Positions 9,333 through 16,471 of a stretch of DNA of 64,000 bases are shown piece after piece. This stretch comes from Pseudovibrio brasiliensis (GTDB lineage Bacteria; Pseudomonadota; Alphaproteobacteria; Rhizobiales; Stappiaceae). The first letter of the stretch is position 1. Each line of letters begins with the position of its first letter. The stretch is taken from contig NZ_CP074126.1 of assembly GCF_018282095.1 (NCBI RefSeq), positions 1,622,501 through 1,686,500 of the forward strand. The letters are read 5' to 3'. The notes under the pieces were generated by a model. That model saw only the letters and a list, made by a program, of their open reading frames with translations. It did no database searches and had not been told where the DNA came from. Both the position numbers and the translations under genes were made by a program.

Positions 9333-10050
9333 AACTGAAATCCCTGAGAAAGAGCTGATCAACCTGTGCAGACGGCTCTCTGGGCCAAATAGAAGCTCCC
9401 TAAAGGCGGCCGTTGCCAAACACACGCTAAATCATGCAATTGCCCTGAAACTTGTAAGCAATCAAGAAGACGGACCAAGGCTAACCAAACACGGGAAACA
9501 ATGGCTCAAAAAGGCTCTCAGCAATGGTGGGCTCGAAACGCAACCTGTTCCTGTGCAAGTGGGGCGTGCTGATAGCCCACTCGCCTGGCTTAAAAGCCGA
9601 AAGGACAAAGCAGGGAGCGCCTACATCACAGAGCTGCAATACGAGGCTGGTGAGCGGCTGAGAGAAGATTTCACTTATGCTCAGTATTGGGGAACAGTTA
9701 AGTCCAACTGGCGAAGCGAACGAGCACCCAAATCAGCCTGCAAAATCGATGATGTCAGTGATAGCGTTTATGATGCCAGAGAACGTGTCCAGAAAGCACT
9801 AACAGCGGTAGGGCCGGAGCTATCAGGCATTCTCATGGATGTCTGTTGCTTTCTCAAAGCCCTCAAACACGTCGAAAGCGAACGGCAATGGCCACAACGT
9901 ACAGCAAAGGTGGTGCTGGGATTGGCTCTGGACCGACTATCTAAGCACTATGGCTCCTCACGCCAGCGCGCGGTCGGTCCTGAAACCTCACAAATGGTAA
10001 GTTGGACAGCTCTTAGTTCAGAGCAAGCGCAGCAGACGCATCATCCTTGA
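9316..10050 (+). CDS. DUF6456-type protein, GafZ-like GTA activator/antiterminator candidate
   Basis: 244-residue soluble protein translated from an ATG eight bases after AGGAGG, overlapping the GafY-like gene by 17 bases. The N-terminal third is a helical region reminiscent of a winged-helix or SinR-like domain. The C-terminal half (SPLAWLKSRKDKAG, AGERLREDFTYAQYWGTV, GLALDRLSKHYG) matches what I know as the DUF6456 family, found in this position in Rhizobiales. In Caulobacter the equivalent GafZ is reported to bind RNA polymerase and prevent termination within the GTA cluster. The assignment is by context and remembered family features, not by alignment. Its last 38 bases overlap the 3' end of sufE on the other strand. 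Confidence 0.68.
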   Translation: MSLQPETEIPEKELINLCRRLSGPNRSSLKAAVAKHTLNHAIALKLVSNQEDGPRLTKHGKQWLKKALSNGGLETQPVPVQVGRADSPLAWLKSRKDKAGSAYITELQYEAGERLREDFTYAQYWGTVKSNWRSERAPKSACKIDDVSDSVYDARERVQKALTAVGPELSGILMDVCCFLKALKHVESERQWPQRTAKVVLGLALDRLSKHYGSSRQRAVGPETSQMVSWTALSSEQAQQTHHP

Positions 10051-10444
10051 TGCGCTGGACCATGGAGCTCAGTCCATTCGAGCGCTGTGGTGTAAGGTGC
10101 TCTTTGAGGCCGATCTTGCTGAAGACATTCTCAATGTCGGTCTCAAGGATCTCTTTTGCAGGTACACCGGAGTATTGCGCAAGAACGATGGCAACCAAAC
10201 CACGAACGATATGCGCATCGCTATCGCCTTTGTAAAACAGGATCGGGCCGTTATCTCCGTCTTCCTGAATGCGCTTGGAAAGCCACACCTGAGAGACACA
10301 ACCATGAACGCGGTTTTCCTCACTGCGTTCATCATCGCTCAATGGCTCAAGTTCACGGCCAAGCTCGATGACATAGCGATAGCGATCTTCCCAGTCTTCG
10401 AGGAATTCAAAGCCTTCTAGAATCTCAGCAATCGCAGTGGTCAT
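10013..10444 (-). CDS. sufE: Cysteine desulfuration protein SufE
   Basis: 143-residue SufE-family protein that accepts persulfide sulfur from SufS and passes it to the SufB scaffold for iron-sulfur cluster assembly. The acceptor cysteine is C49 in VHGCVSQVW, the family signature. The order SufE then DUF5330 on one strand is familiar from Rhizobiales. The gene ends inside the 3' end of the convergent GafZ-like gene (38-base overlap), so the two transcripts are antisense there. No other suf genes are in the window. Confidence 0.94.
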   Translation of the reverse strand: MTTAIAEILEGFEFLEDWEDRYRYVIELGRELEPLSDDERSEENRVHGCVSQVWLSKRIQEDGDNGPILFYKGDSDAHIVRGLVAIVLAQYSGVPAKEILETDIENVFSKIGLKEHLTPQRSNGLSSMVQRIKDDASAALALN

Positions 10445-10532
10445 AGTACTATTCTTTCACTCAGGGTTTTGCAGGCGTTTCTACCGCGCCAGTCTCTCTT
10501 GGGCAATACGATTAGATTCAAAATATAAAACA

Positions 10533-10559
10533 GCCCACACTCCAAACCAGAGTATGGGC
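10533..10559 (-). terminator. Terminator of the DUF5330 gene (minus strand)
   Basis: On the minus strand GCCCATACTC / GAGTGTGGGC forms a 10-base stem with one G-T pair and a 7-base loop, followed by the T-rich TGTTTTATATTTTG. It lies 32 bases beyond the stop of the DUF5330 gene and before sufE, so it probably separates the two transcripts. Confidence 0.65.
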
Positions 10560-10590
10560 CTCAATTTTCTCAAGAAAATGGCAGGAATCT

Positions 10591-11175
10591 CTAATTCCGA
10601 CCGTAATAAAGCGGATTTGGCCTCGGTAGTGGCACCGCATGTGCAGGTGTCGCATAAGTTGGCTGACTGCCTGCAAACAAACTCTGCTCTTCAGCACTCA
10701 GCTGTGGTGCCGTATTGCCTGACTGTCCTTGGCTCAGCTGCCAGGGAATATCAAGATCCTCAGAGGTGAGCGCACCGGAGTGGACAGGTTCATCTGCAGC
10801 ACTGTTCAGGCTTGGCAGAAGCTGACCAGCAGCAACTTCATCAAATGGAATCGCTTCAATAGCATCTTGAGCGGATGGCAGAGCTGCATACTGGGTAGGC
10901 TGAAGGCCTTCAGTATCACTGTCGCTGAGATAGTTATAGGTCAGCCGGGCTGCCTCCTTGGCTTTCAATCCAACGAGGGTGATGACTGAACTTCCCATCT
11001 CACAAGCGTTCGGGTTGCGATCACAAAAGCCACCTAGATCCTGCACAGTAGACTGTGCTGCAAGGTAGACCTGAACGATCCCGATGGAAGGCGCGTCCTC
11101 GTCACTTCCGGTCCCGATAGGGAGCAGAAGGAGAACAAGTCCAATCCAAAATGTAGTTCTAAGCAAAAAGAACAT
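10591..11175 (-). CDS. DUF5330-type protein with N-terminal membrane anchor or signal
   Basis: 194 residues. An N-terminal hydrophobic helix (residues 4-20, RTTFWIGLVLLLLPIG) is followed by a conserved-looking region with two cysteines (GGFCDRNPNACEMG, about residues 48-61) and a low-complexity, Ala/Ser/Pro-rich tail. Proteins of this layout next to sufE are annotated DUF5330 in Rhizobiales. Function is unknown. It is probably periplasmic and anchored. The two cysteines could form a disulfide (inference). Confidence 0.75.
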   Translation of the reverse strand: MFFLLRTTFWIGLVLLLLPIGTGSDEDAPSIGIVQVYLAAQSTVQDLGGFCDRNPNACEMGSSVITLVGLKAKEAARLTYNYLSDSDTEGLQPTQYAALPSAQDAIEAIPFDEVAAGQLLPSLNSAADEPVHSGALTSEDLDIPWQLSQGQSGNTAPQLSAEEQSLFAGSQPTYATPAHAVPLPRPNPLYYGRN

Positions 11176-11702
11176 TGGCTTCGCCCAAAGGTTTCAATCA
11201 CGCCGAAACGGCCGGCAACTTTTACATAGTCGCTTAACTTATTGAAACCATAGGGTTTACTCTCAAATATAACATATATTGTTCTCGATAAAATTGAATC
11301 AAATTTTATTTAAATTGAGAACCTGCTGAGTTTTATGCGTATTTCTCGTCTACACAGACTTCTGCGAAGCTGAGATATAATTAACAGGCAGTAAATAAAA
11401 TGTCTCGTTAGGGCAGCTTAGTTCAGGCAAAGACAGCGGGATATGTCATTTGAAGTTCAACTTGCGCGGCCAATAAGCGTTTCTTTAAGCAAAACTTGAT
11501 AGGAACAGAAGGACTGGAAAACCGAAACTCAGCCTAATTTAACCCAAGGTTATATGATGGTTCTCGGTGGGCAGCGGCCTATTCAAAGTGGACTTGTAAA
11601 GAGGAGGGCGATATCTCTAACTCCTCAGGAATACACCAGCTAGAATTGGTAGTTGCTGACAACTCGGGTAACACAAAAAAGCGTTGAAAGAGGTAGTGCT
11701 TA
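11176..11702. promoter_or_regulatory. Divergent intergenic region with an AT-rich dyad
   Basis: 527 AT-rich bases between the divergent DUF5330 and peptidoglycan-binding genes, with no gene. At 11281-11322 GTTCTC and GAGAAC flank a nested dyad ATAAAATT-gaatca-AATTTTAT, giving a 42-base symmetric block that looks like an operator. AAACCATAG at 11245-11253 repeats the motif seen upstream of mucR. Promoters for both neighbours should lie here, but I cannot place them. Confidence 0.4.
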
Positions 11703-12581
11703 ATGGTGGGGCGAAAGCCAAACGGCAAAAAAGCGAGAAAAGCTGCGGTTCCTGCGGGTGCAGCACAAGCTCAGCCAGATGGTGAGTACCAGATGCACGT
11801 GCACTACGATGAAGACGGCGTTTTTTATGAGGATGGCGAAGTTGACCATGCTGCCGTCGCAAATGCGGCCTCCAAAAAATCAGCAGGCATGAGCAAGTTA
11901 TCGACACTCGTCCTGATGGCGTTTGTTGGAATGGCATCACTCATTGCTGTCAATGCTGCCTTCCTGCAAGACACCAGGCACCCATCTCCTATCGTTGCAA
12001 CGCGCGTCTCCGAAAGTCAGCTGGACAGTTCTGAGCTTGTCAGGGCGACCCAGAGCTTGAAGCAACAGGAGCTGGTGGCTGAAGTTCAAAAAGAACTCCG
12101 CCGTCTGGGTGTATATCCCGGTAGTCTGGATGGTCAGTTCGGTCCGGCGACAGAACGCGCTGTGCGTGCCTACCAAAGACAACGCGCCATGAGCGAAACC
12201 GGTCAGGTGACCGAAGCTCTGCTTGCGCGCTTGACCATGGACTTTGATGCCTTCACTCCGTCCCCCAATGCGTCCGCTGCTGAAGGTGCCGAAATCCCTA
12301 TTCCGCGCGCAAGTCCTGAGCAGATTCAGGCCCTAACGCAAGGTGGCTCTAATCTGACTCAAGTGTCAGGCCAGACCGATGTGATGACAGAGCGCATCAA
12401 GAAGCTTCAACAAACTCTGGCTGATTTGGGATACGGCCCGCTCACTATTGACGGTATTCCTGGCGGACAAACGTCTTCCGCAATCGCCGCTTTTCAGCGT
12501 GATAATGCGTTGAAAGTGGATGGCCAGATGAGTGAAGCCTTGTTCTCCAAGCTCGCCGCAGTCAGTGGCACGCGGATTTAA
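11703..12581 (+). CDS. Membrane-anchored protein with two peptidoglycan-binding domains
   Basis: 292 residues: a basic, cytoplasmic N-terminus, one membrane helix (about residues 64-80, LSTLVLMAFVGMASLIAVNA), then two PG_binding_1 repeats in the periplasm. These are at about residues 118-178 (LRRLGVYPGSLDGQFGPATE) and 233-288 (LADLGYGPLTIDGIPGGQTS). It probably anchors to or senses the cell wall, and no catalytic domain is visible. It is followed after 29 bases by a DUF1491 gene, a pairing common in Rhizobiales. Confidence 0.85.
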   Translation: MVGRKPNGKKARKAAVPAGAAQAQPDGEYQMHVHYDEDGVFYEDGEVDHAAVANAASKKSAGMSKLSTLVLMAFVGMASLIAVNAAFLQDTRHPSPIVATRVSESQLDSSELVRATQSLKQQELVAEVQKELRRLGVYPGSLDGQFGPATERAVRAYQRQRAMSETGQVTEALLARLTMDFDAFTPSPNASAAEGAEIPIPRASPEQIQALTQGGSNLTQVSGQTDVMTERIKKLQQTLADLGYGPLTIDGIPGGQTSSAIAAFQRDNALKVDGQMSEALFSKLAAVSGTRI

Positions 12582-12610
12582 GCAGTAGTTTCAAGAAGAA
12601 AGACAATCTG

Positions 12611-12982
12611 ATGCGAGTAACCTCTGAGTTCTGGGTCGCAGCCTACACGCGCCGTTGTTTTGCAGAAGGTGCGTTCGCTGGTGTTCGCCGCAAAGGGGCG
12701 CAGGAGGCTGGGGCCATCTTCATCATTGTCGATCGCTTGGATTCCACATATGACTTCTACGGCCCTGCGCCGCAGTCATTCTTTGAGGAAGAAAAGCCTC
12801 TGGATCGGGAATTTGAATGCCTGATGGAGAAAGCGTCCCGGGAAGACATCGAAGCCAAGCTCACACGCGAAGAGCGCATGGACCCTGACTTCTGGGTTGT
12901 TGAAGTGGAAGATAAGGAAGCACGCAGCTTCTTGTCACTACCCAAAGAGCCGGGGCCTGAGGATCTGTTCTCAGGCTTTTAG
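12611..12982 (+). CDS. DUF1491 family protein
   Basis: 123-residue soluble protein with the DUF1491 layout (EFWVAAYTRRCFAEGAFAGV at the N-terminus, then GAIFIIVDRLD and RMDPDFWVVEVED). The family is confined mostly to alphaproteobacteria and has no known function. It is probably co-transcribed with the preceding peptidoglycan-binding gene. Its 3' end overlaps the convergent DUF2336 gene by 12 bases. Confidence 0.85.
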   Translation: MRVTSEFWVAAYTRRCFAEGAFAGVRRKGAQEAGAIFIIVDRLDSTYDFYGPAPQSFFEEEKPLDREFECLMEKASREDIEAKLTREERMDPDFWVVEVEDKEARSFLSLPKEPGPEDLFSGF

Positions 12983-13927
12983 TGTTGCAAGCTCAGCATG
13001 ATAATGGGAAGGCCGCGTCAAGGATGTGCCTTGCGCTTTAAGCTCGCGAACAACCGTTTCAGTTGCTTCAAAGATGCTGTGATAGCGTGGTTGTCCAACG
13101 GCTCCACTCCAACTGCTGATCAGCTGTCGCGCAAGCTTTTTGTTCACGCCAGTTGCAGCTTTTTGCAGATCTCTCATGCGATCAGTATCAACGAGCGTGC
13201 CCCAAAAACGCACCAGCAGCTGATCGAGCATGCGGGGAGAAAACCCAAGCCCGACAAGCATAACTATAAATCCGTCAGGGTTCGCATGCGTACAGCACTG
13301 GTGCACCTGTTCCGGTGTGAGCCGACAAGCATGCGCAAGTTGACCAACCATGCTGGTGTGCCCGTACTTCAAACCGCGCAGACACAACTCAAAGCAATCA
13401 TCTTCTGAGAGCGGCTCAATAGCTTCTGCTGAAGCGTCAGGCTCTGTCAGGCTCTCTTTCAGATCTGCGAAGGAGGAAATCGGTGCCCTTTCCAGAAAGA
13501 GGTCTACCAGATCGTCCCGAGCTTCATCTGTAGGTGCAGCAGTGTGCAGAGGGGTAACTTTACTCTTGGAATTGAGAGCAACGTACTCTCCGATCATCTG
13601 GTCATGGTCATTTGCAAGTGCTTTCATCACGGCCTCTGGAGCATGAGAGATCGGGCACAACAGGTGCGCTACCTTCAGTCGACTGGCCGCAGAGACCGAT
13701 GACAGGTGCTGCAGCGCTAACTCTTCATACATATGAGAGCTTGCATGAGAATGGCCGGTTTGGGCAAAAGCCTCTGTTGCTGCAATTAAGAGTTGAGACC
13801 TGTCTTCCATGAGTGAAGGAACCTGTATACGCAAAACAATTGATTCATCGATGTTTTTCGCTTCCGCCAGAAATACGGGGCGGCGCATATGACATCGAAC
13901 AGAATTACTAGCTAAATTTAGGGGCAA
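12971..13927 (-). CDS. DUF2336 family protein
   Basis: Helical, repeat-like soluble protein of the DUF2336 family, unknown in function. The longest frame gives 318 residues, but the family usually begins near the second candidate, Met40 (MEDRSQLLIAATEAFAQ), with its start codon at 13808-13810. That start would give 279 residues and is the more likely one. The N-terminal part SRLKVAHLLCPISHAPEAVM is typical of the HEAT-like repeats in this family. It is divergent from the small gene at 14017. Confidence 0.7.
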   Translation of the reverse strand: MPLNLASNSVRCHMRRPVFLAEAKNIDESIVLRIQVPSLMEDRSQLLIAATEAFAQTGHSHASSHMYEELALQHLSSVSAASRLKVAHLLCPISHAPEAVMKALANDHDQMIGEYVALNSKSKVTPLHTAAPTDEARDDLVDLFLERAPISSFADLKESLTEPDASAEAIEPLSEDDCFELCLRGLKYGHTSMVGQLAHACRLTPEQVHQCCTHANPDGFIVMLVGLGFSPRMLDQLLVRFWGTLVDTDRMRDLQKAATGVNKKLARQLISSWSGAVGQPRYHSIFEATETVVRELKAQGTSLTRPSHYHAELATLKA

Positions 13928-14016
13928 ATGCTTTACAGCTCATTAACTGAAACTCCGCTTAACTGGAGGCTGGAAGAACCAAGAGATTGACCGGTAAATG
14001 TGCCAGAGGACAAACG

Positions 14017-14217
14017 ATGGGTACACTTCATGATCTAGTTACCGAGCGCTCGCGAAGGCAGCCTTTGCAGATACGTCGCGCTTATGATCGACAGGCTTCA
14101 TCTGCTCAGATCCATATCTTTCCCGGTGTCTATCAGATGCCGTCCGGACTGGCCTGCCGTAAGCGGGTGGGCACTATTCGTGTTGTAGAAGAGCACTCGG
14201 AATACGAGAGGGACTAG
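14017..14217 (+). CDS. Small basic protein of unknown function
   Basis: 66 residues from the ATG at 14017, which follows GAGGA at a good distance (14005-14010 region). A longer frame from a TTG at 13987 lacks a ribosome binding site. The protein is rich in Arg and hydrophilic (TERSRRQPLQIRRAYDRQ), with no membrane segment or motif I recognise. It lies 54 bases before the lipoprotein gene and may be co-transcribed. Confidence 0.5.
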   Translation: MGTLHDLVTERSRRQPLQIRRAYDRQASSAQIHIFPGVYQMPSGLACRKRVGTIRVVEEHSEYERD

Positions 14218-14271
14218 CTTCTCACGTTTTTTGCCTGTATCTCCATTGCTGTTGGCAGTGGGAAATGAGTC

Positions 14272-15174
14272 ATGGGCGAAATCGGGAAAACAGAATTGAT
14301 GGGCAAGGGGGATAACTTTGCATATCTAATTCGTGATGCTGTTCGCTATGCAACACCAATGCGCCCCAGACGTGCCTTGGCAACCACTCTTCTGGTTCTG
14401 TCCTCAACCAGCCTGCTGCTGGGCGCATGTGCCAAACCTACGGGCGATTTTGGCCGGGCCAAACCAAACATCCTGCATGATCGTGTTGCTGAAGATCTGG
14501 GGATGCTCTACCGCTACTCCCAAAAGCAGGACGTCTCCAACCTCAATCTGACTGATCAAGAAAAAGAACTGCGGGACCGTGGTTGGACACTTGTGGTACC
14601 GCCGGCTTCTGAGGATTGGATCGGAGCCAATAAAGTGCAGTTGCAGCGGCAAGGGTTTCTGAATGATCCGTATGCTGCAGTCAATCCCGCCAACTATTAC
14701 GTCTACCTGCGCTCCGATAAATACCGCTCCAGTGAAACACGTTATACCCGCTTGATCGATGACATGAAGTCCGATCAAAAGCTGCTGCTGCCGTTCTGCC
14801 AGATCGCTCGGCAGGTTCTTGTCAGCGACCATGAACGTCTGGAAGCTTTGAACCGCCAGCAGGACGTCAATCCTGAGTTTGAAACGGGCGTAAAGGCCCG
14901 GGTACGCGAGAACAAGTCATTCGTGGACTGGGTCCTGCGCGCCACCGGCCGACGCCTGCAAGCCTATCAGATTGCCATCAACGCGCTGGAAGTGGAAACC
15001 CCATCAGCCCAGCAGATCTGGGATGCCAGCAAAGGCTACGAGCAGCTCCGTCGAACTTACGAAGAACTACCGTCCAAATGCTACGCGGAAGTCAAAGGGA
15101 AGCCGGAAAAGGTTGAACGTCCGTCCCGCATCTTCTCTGGCTGGGGACTGGAACGAGCCGCACCGCAGAAGTAA
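14272..15174 (+). CDS. Conserved lipoprotein of unknown function
   Basis: 300 residues from the first ATG. The N-terminal 29 residues are polar, and a conventional lipoprotein signal begins only at Met30 (MRPRRALATTLLVLSSTSLL, lipobox LLGAC with the lipidated Cys at 53). The true start may therefore be at 14359, giving 271 residues with Cys24. The mature part is helical and charged (YTRLIDDMKSDQKLLLPFC) with no known domain. Converges on the DUF1254-type gene with only eight bases between the stops. Confidence 0.75.
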   Translation: MGEIGKTELMGKGDNFAYLIRDAVRYATPMRPRRALATTLLVLSSTSLLLGACAKPTGDFGRAKPNILHDRVAEDLGMLYRYSQKQDVSNLNLTDQEKELRDRGWTLVVPPASEDWIGANKVQLQRQGFLNDPYAAVNPANYYVYLRSDKYRSSETRYTRLIDDMKSDQKLLLPFCQIARQVLVSDHERLEALNRQQDVNPEFETGVKARVRENKSFVDWVLRATGRRLQAYQIAINALEVETPSAQQIWDASKGYEQLRRTYEELPSKCYAEVKGKPEKVERPSRIFSGWGLERAAPQK

Positions 15175-15182
15175 CCCTGCGG

Positions 15183-15773
15183 CTAAACTCTCGGCAAGTC
15201 TGAACAAGTAGCAGAGCGCAATGCCTCTGAGATCTGGGGCAGATACGCGTTGGAAGGCACAAACGCGCGGAACAGCGCAAAGCCCTTCAGCTCATTCGTC
15301 TCAACCACAATCATCTCCTCAAGATCCTCAGGCGGGTTCTCACGCAGGATAGAGAGCTGCTGCGGTGTCAACACCAGCATGCGCATAGCCTCGCCCTCAG
15401 AGGTCTTGTCGTTGAGGCTGTAGGTCACCTGTCCCTTTTCGTTAAACAGGCCGAGAGACCAGAACGGAGAGGGGGCGTAGGTCCGGATGATCAACGGGCC
15501 ATTTTCAAGGGAATAACGGCAGATCGCATGGCGCATAGATGGATCAAGATCCGGCAGCGGCTCACTGCGTGGTAGGATCGGAGGCAGCATCTGGAAACTG
15601 CGATCCGCGCCAAAATCGCCAACACGTTCATAAGGTGAATGAGGAACATAAGCAGGCACGCTTAGAACGATCGCAACATGGATTATCCCCGCAACGAGCA
15701 AACCGCCAAAGCCCCACAAAATCCAACGTGGGGAGATGTAAAGGTCCTGCAGCTTTTTCAGGAAGTCATTCAT
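15183..15773 (-). CDS. DUF1254-type membrane-anchored protein
   Basis: 196 residues: an N-terminal membrane helix (about 17-38, WILWGFGGLLVAGIIHVAIV) and a periplasmic domain. Third gene of a minus-strand operon with a DUF1214-type protein and a penicillin-binding protein. This pair of small DUF1254/DUF1214 proteins downstream of a PBP1A gene is a familiar rhizobial arrangement. Biochemical role unknown. Its start overlaps the end of the preceding gene by four bases. Confidence 0.7.
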   Translation of the reverse strand: MNDFLKKLQDLYISPRWILWGFGGLLVAGIIHVAIVLSVPAYVPHSPYERVGDFGADRSFQMLPPILPRSEPLPDLDPSMRHAICRYSLENGPLIIRTYAPSPFWSLGLFNEKGQVTYSLNDKTSEGEAMRMLVLTPQQLSILRENPPEDLEEMIVVETNELKGFALFRAFVPSNAYLPQISEALRSATCSDLPRV

Positions 15774-16471
15774 TTGCAGCTCACCAGTTCAACAGCAGGC
15801 ATCACAGGAGCGCTCAAACCGGCACCCGTCGTATAGGGTATATCGTAAAGCCGCATGGCAAACACCAGTCCGTTACTCCCTCCGGTCGGCAACCAATTGC
15901 CCGGACGCGCTTCAGGAGAAACCTGAATAGCAAACGCACCTGTTTGATCTGTCAGGATGCCATGACTGTGCAGGGATGCACGCCCCGCGTCTGTCGCAAG
16001 CAGCTCCAGAGCATTGTTCAGCGCGGTGATAGTCCAGAGACGTGTGGCAGGCACTCTGCCGGCAATTCTGTAGTTACACTGCGGGTCTAGTGCCCGTCCG
16101 CTGTCATCAAAAGCGGCGTAAAACGCAATGCCTTCACCGCTGCCAAGTGGAACACGGCCTGTCCGCGCAAAGATCGCAGTACTGTAGGGATCGCTGTCCA
16201 CCGTGCCTGCATGCGGATGAGCAACCCATACACCACTTTCCAGCGCGCTGAATGGGGAGCCACGGTTCAGCGAAAGATACGCGCTGCCTATCCCCACAAC
16301 CAGTGCGATGAGGATTGAGAATAAGAATGGCCCGAACGAGAAGAACGGCGCTTTATAAAGCAATGGCGAAATGTGAGGCCAAGGCTTTTGCCAGGAGGTT
16401 TCAGCATCATAAATCTGGGTGGTTTCCGGTTCTGGAACCGCCACCAAAGGCATGTGAGGGGTGTGTGTCAT
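15770..16471 (-). CDS. DUF1214-type membrane-anchored protein
   Basis: 233 residues with one membrane helix (about 46-66, FGPFLFSILIALVVGIGSAY). The periplasmic domain carries DUF1214-like motifs (PLGSGEGIAFYAAFDDSGRA, GRVPATRLWTITALN, GNWLPTGGSNGLVFAMRLYD). It lies between the penicillin-binding protein and the DUF1254-type gene with four-base overlaps on both sides, so the three are one translationally coupled operon. A cell-envelope function is inferred from that context only. Confidence 0.8.
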   Translation of the reverse strand: MTHTPHMPLVAVPEPETTQIYDAETSWQKPWPHISPLLYKAPFFSFGPFLFSILIALVVGIGSAYLSLNRGSPFSALESGVWVAHPHAGTVDSDPYSTAIFARTGRVPLGSGEGIAFYAAFDDSGRALDPQCNYRIAGRVPATRLWTITALNNALELLATDAGRASLHSHGILTDQTGAFAIQVSPEARPGNWLPTGGSNGLVFAMRLYDIPYTTGAGLSAPVMPAVELVSCK

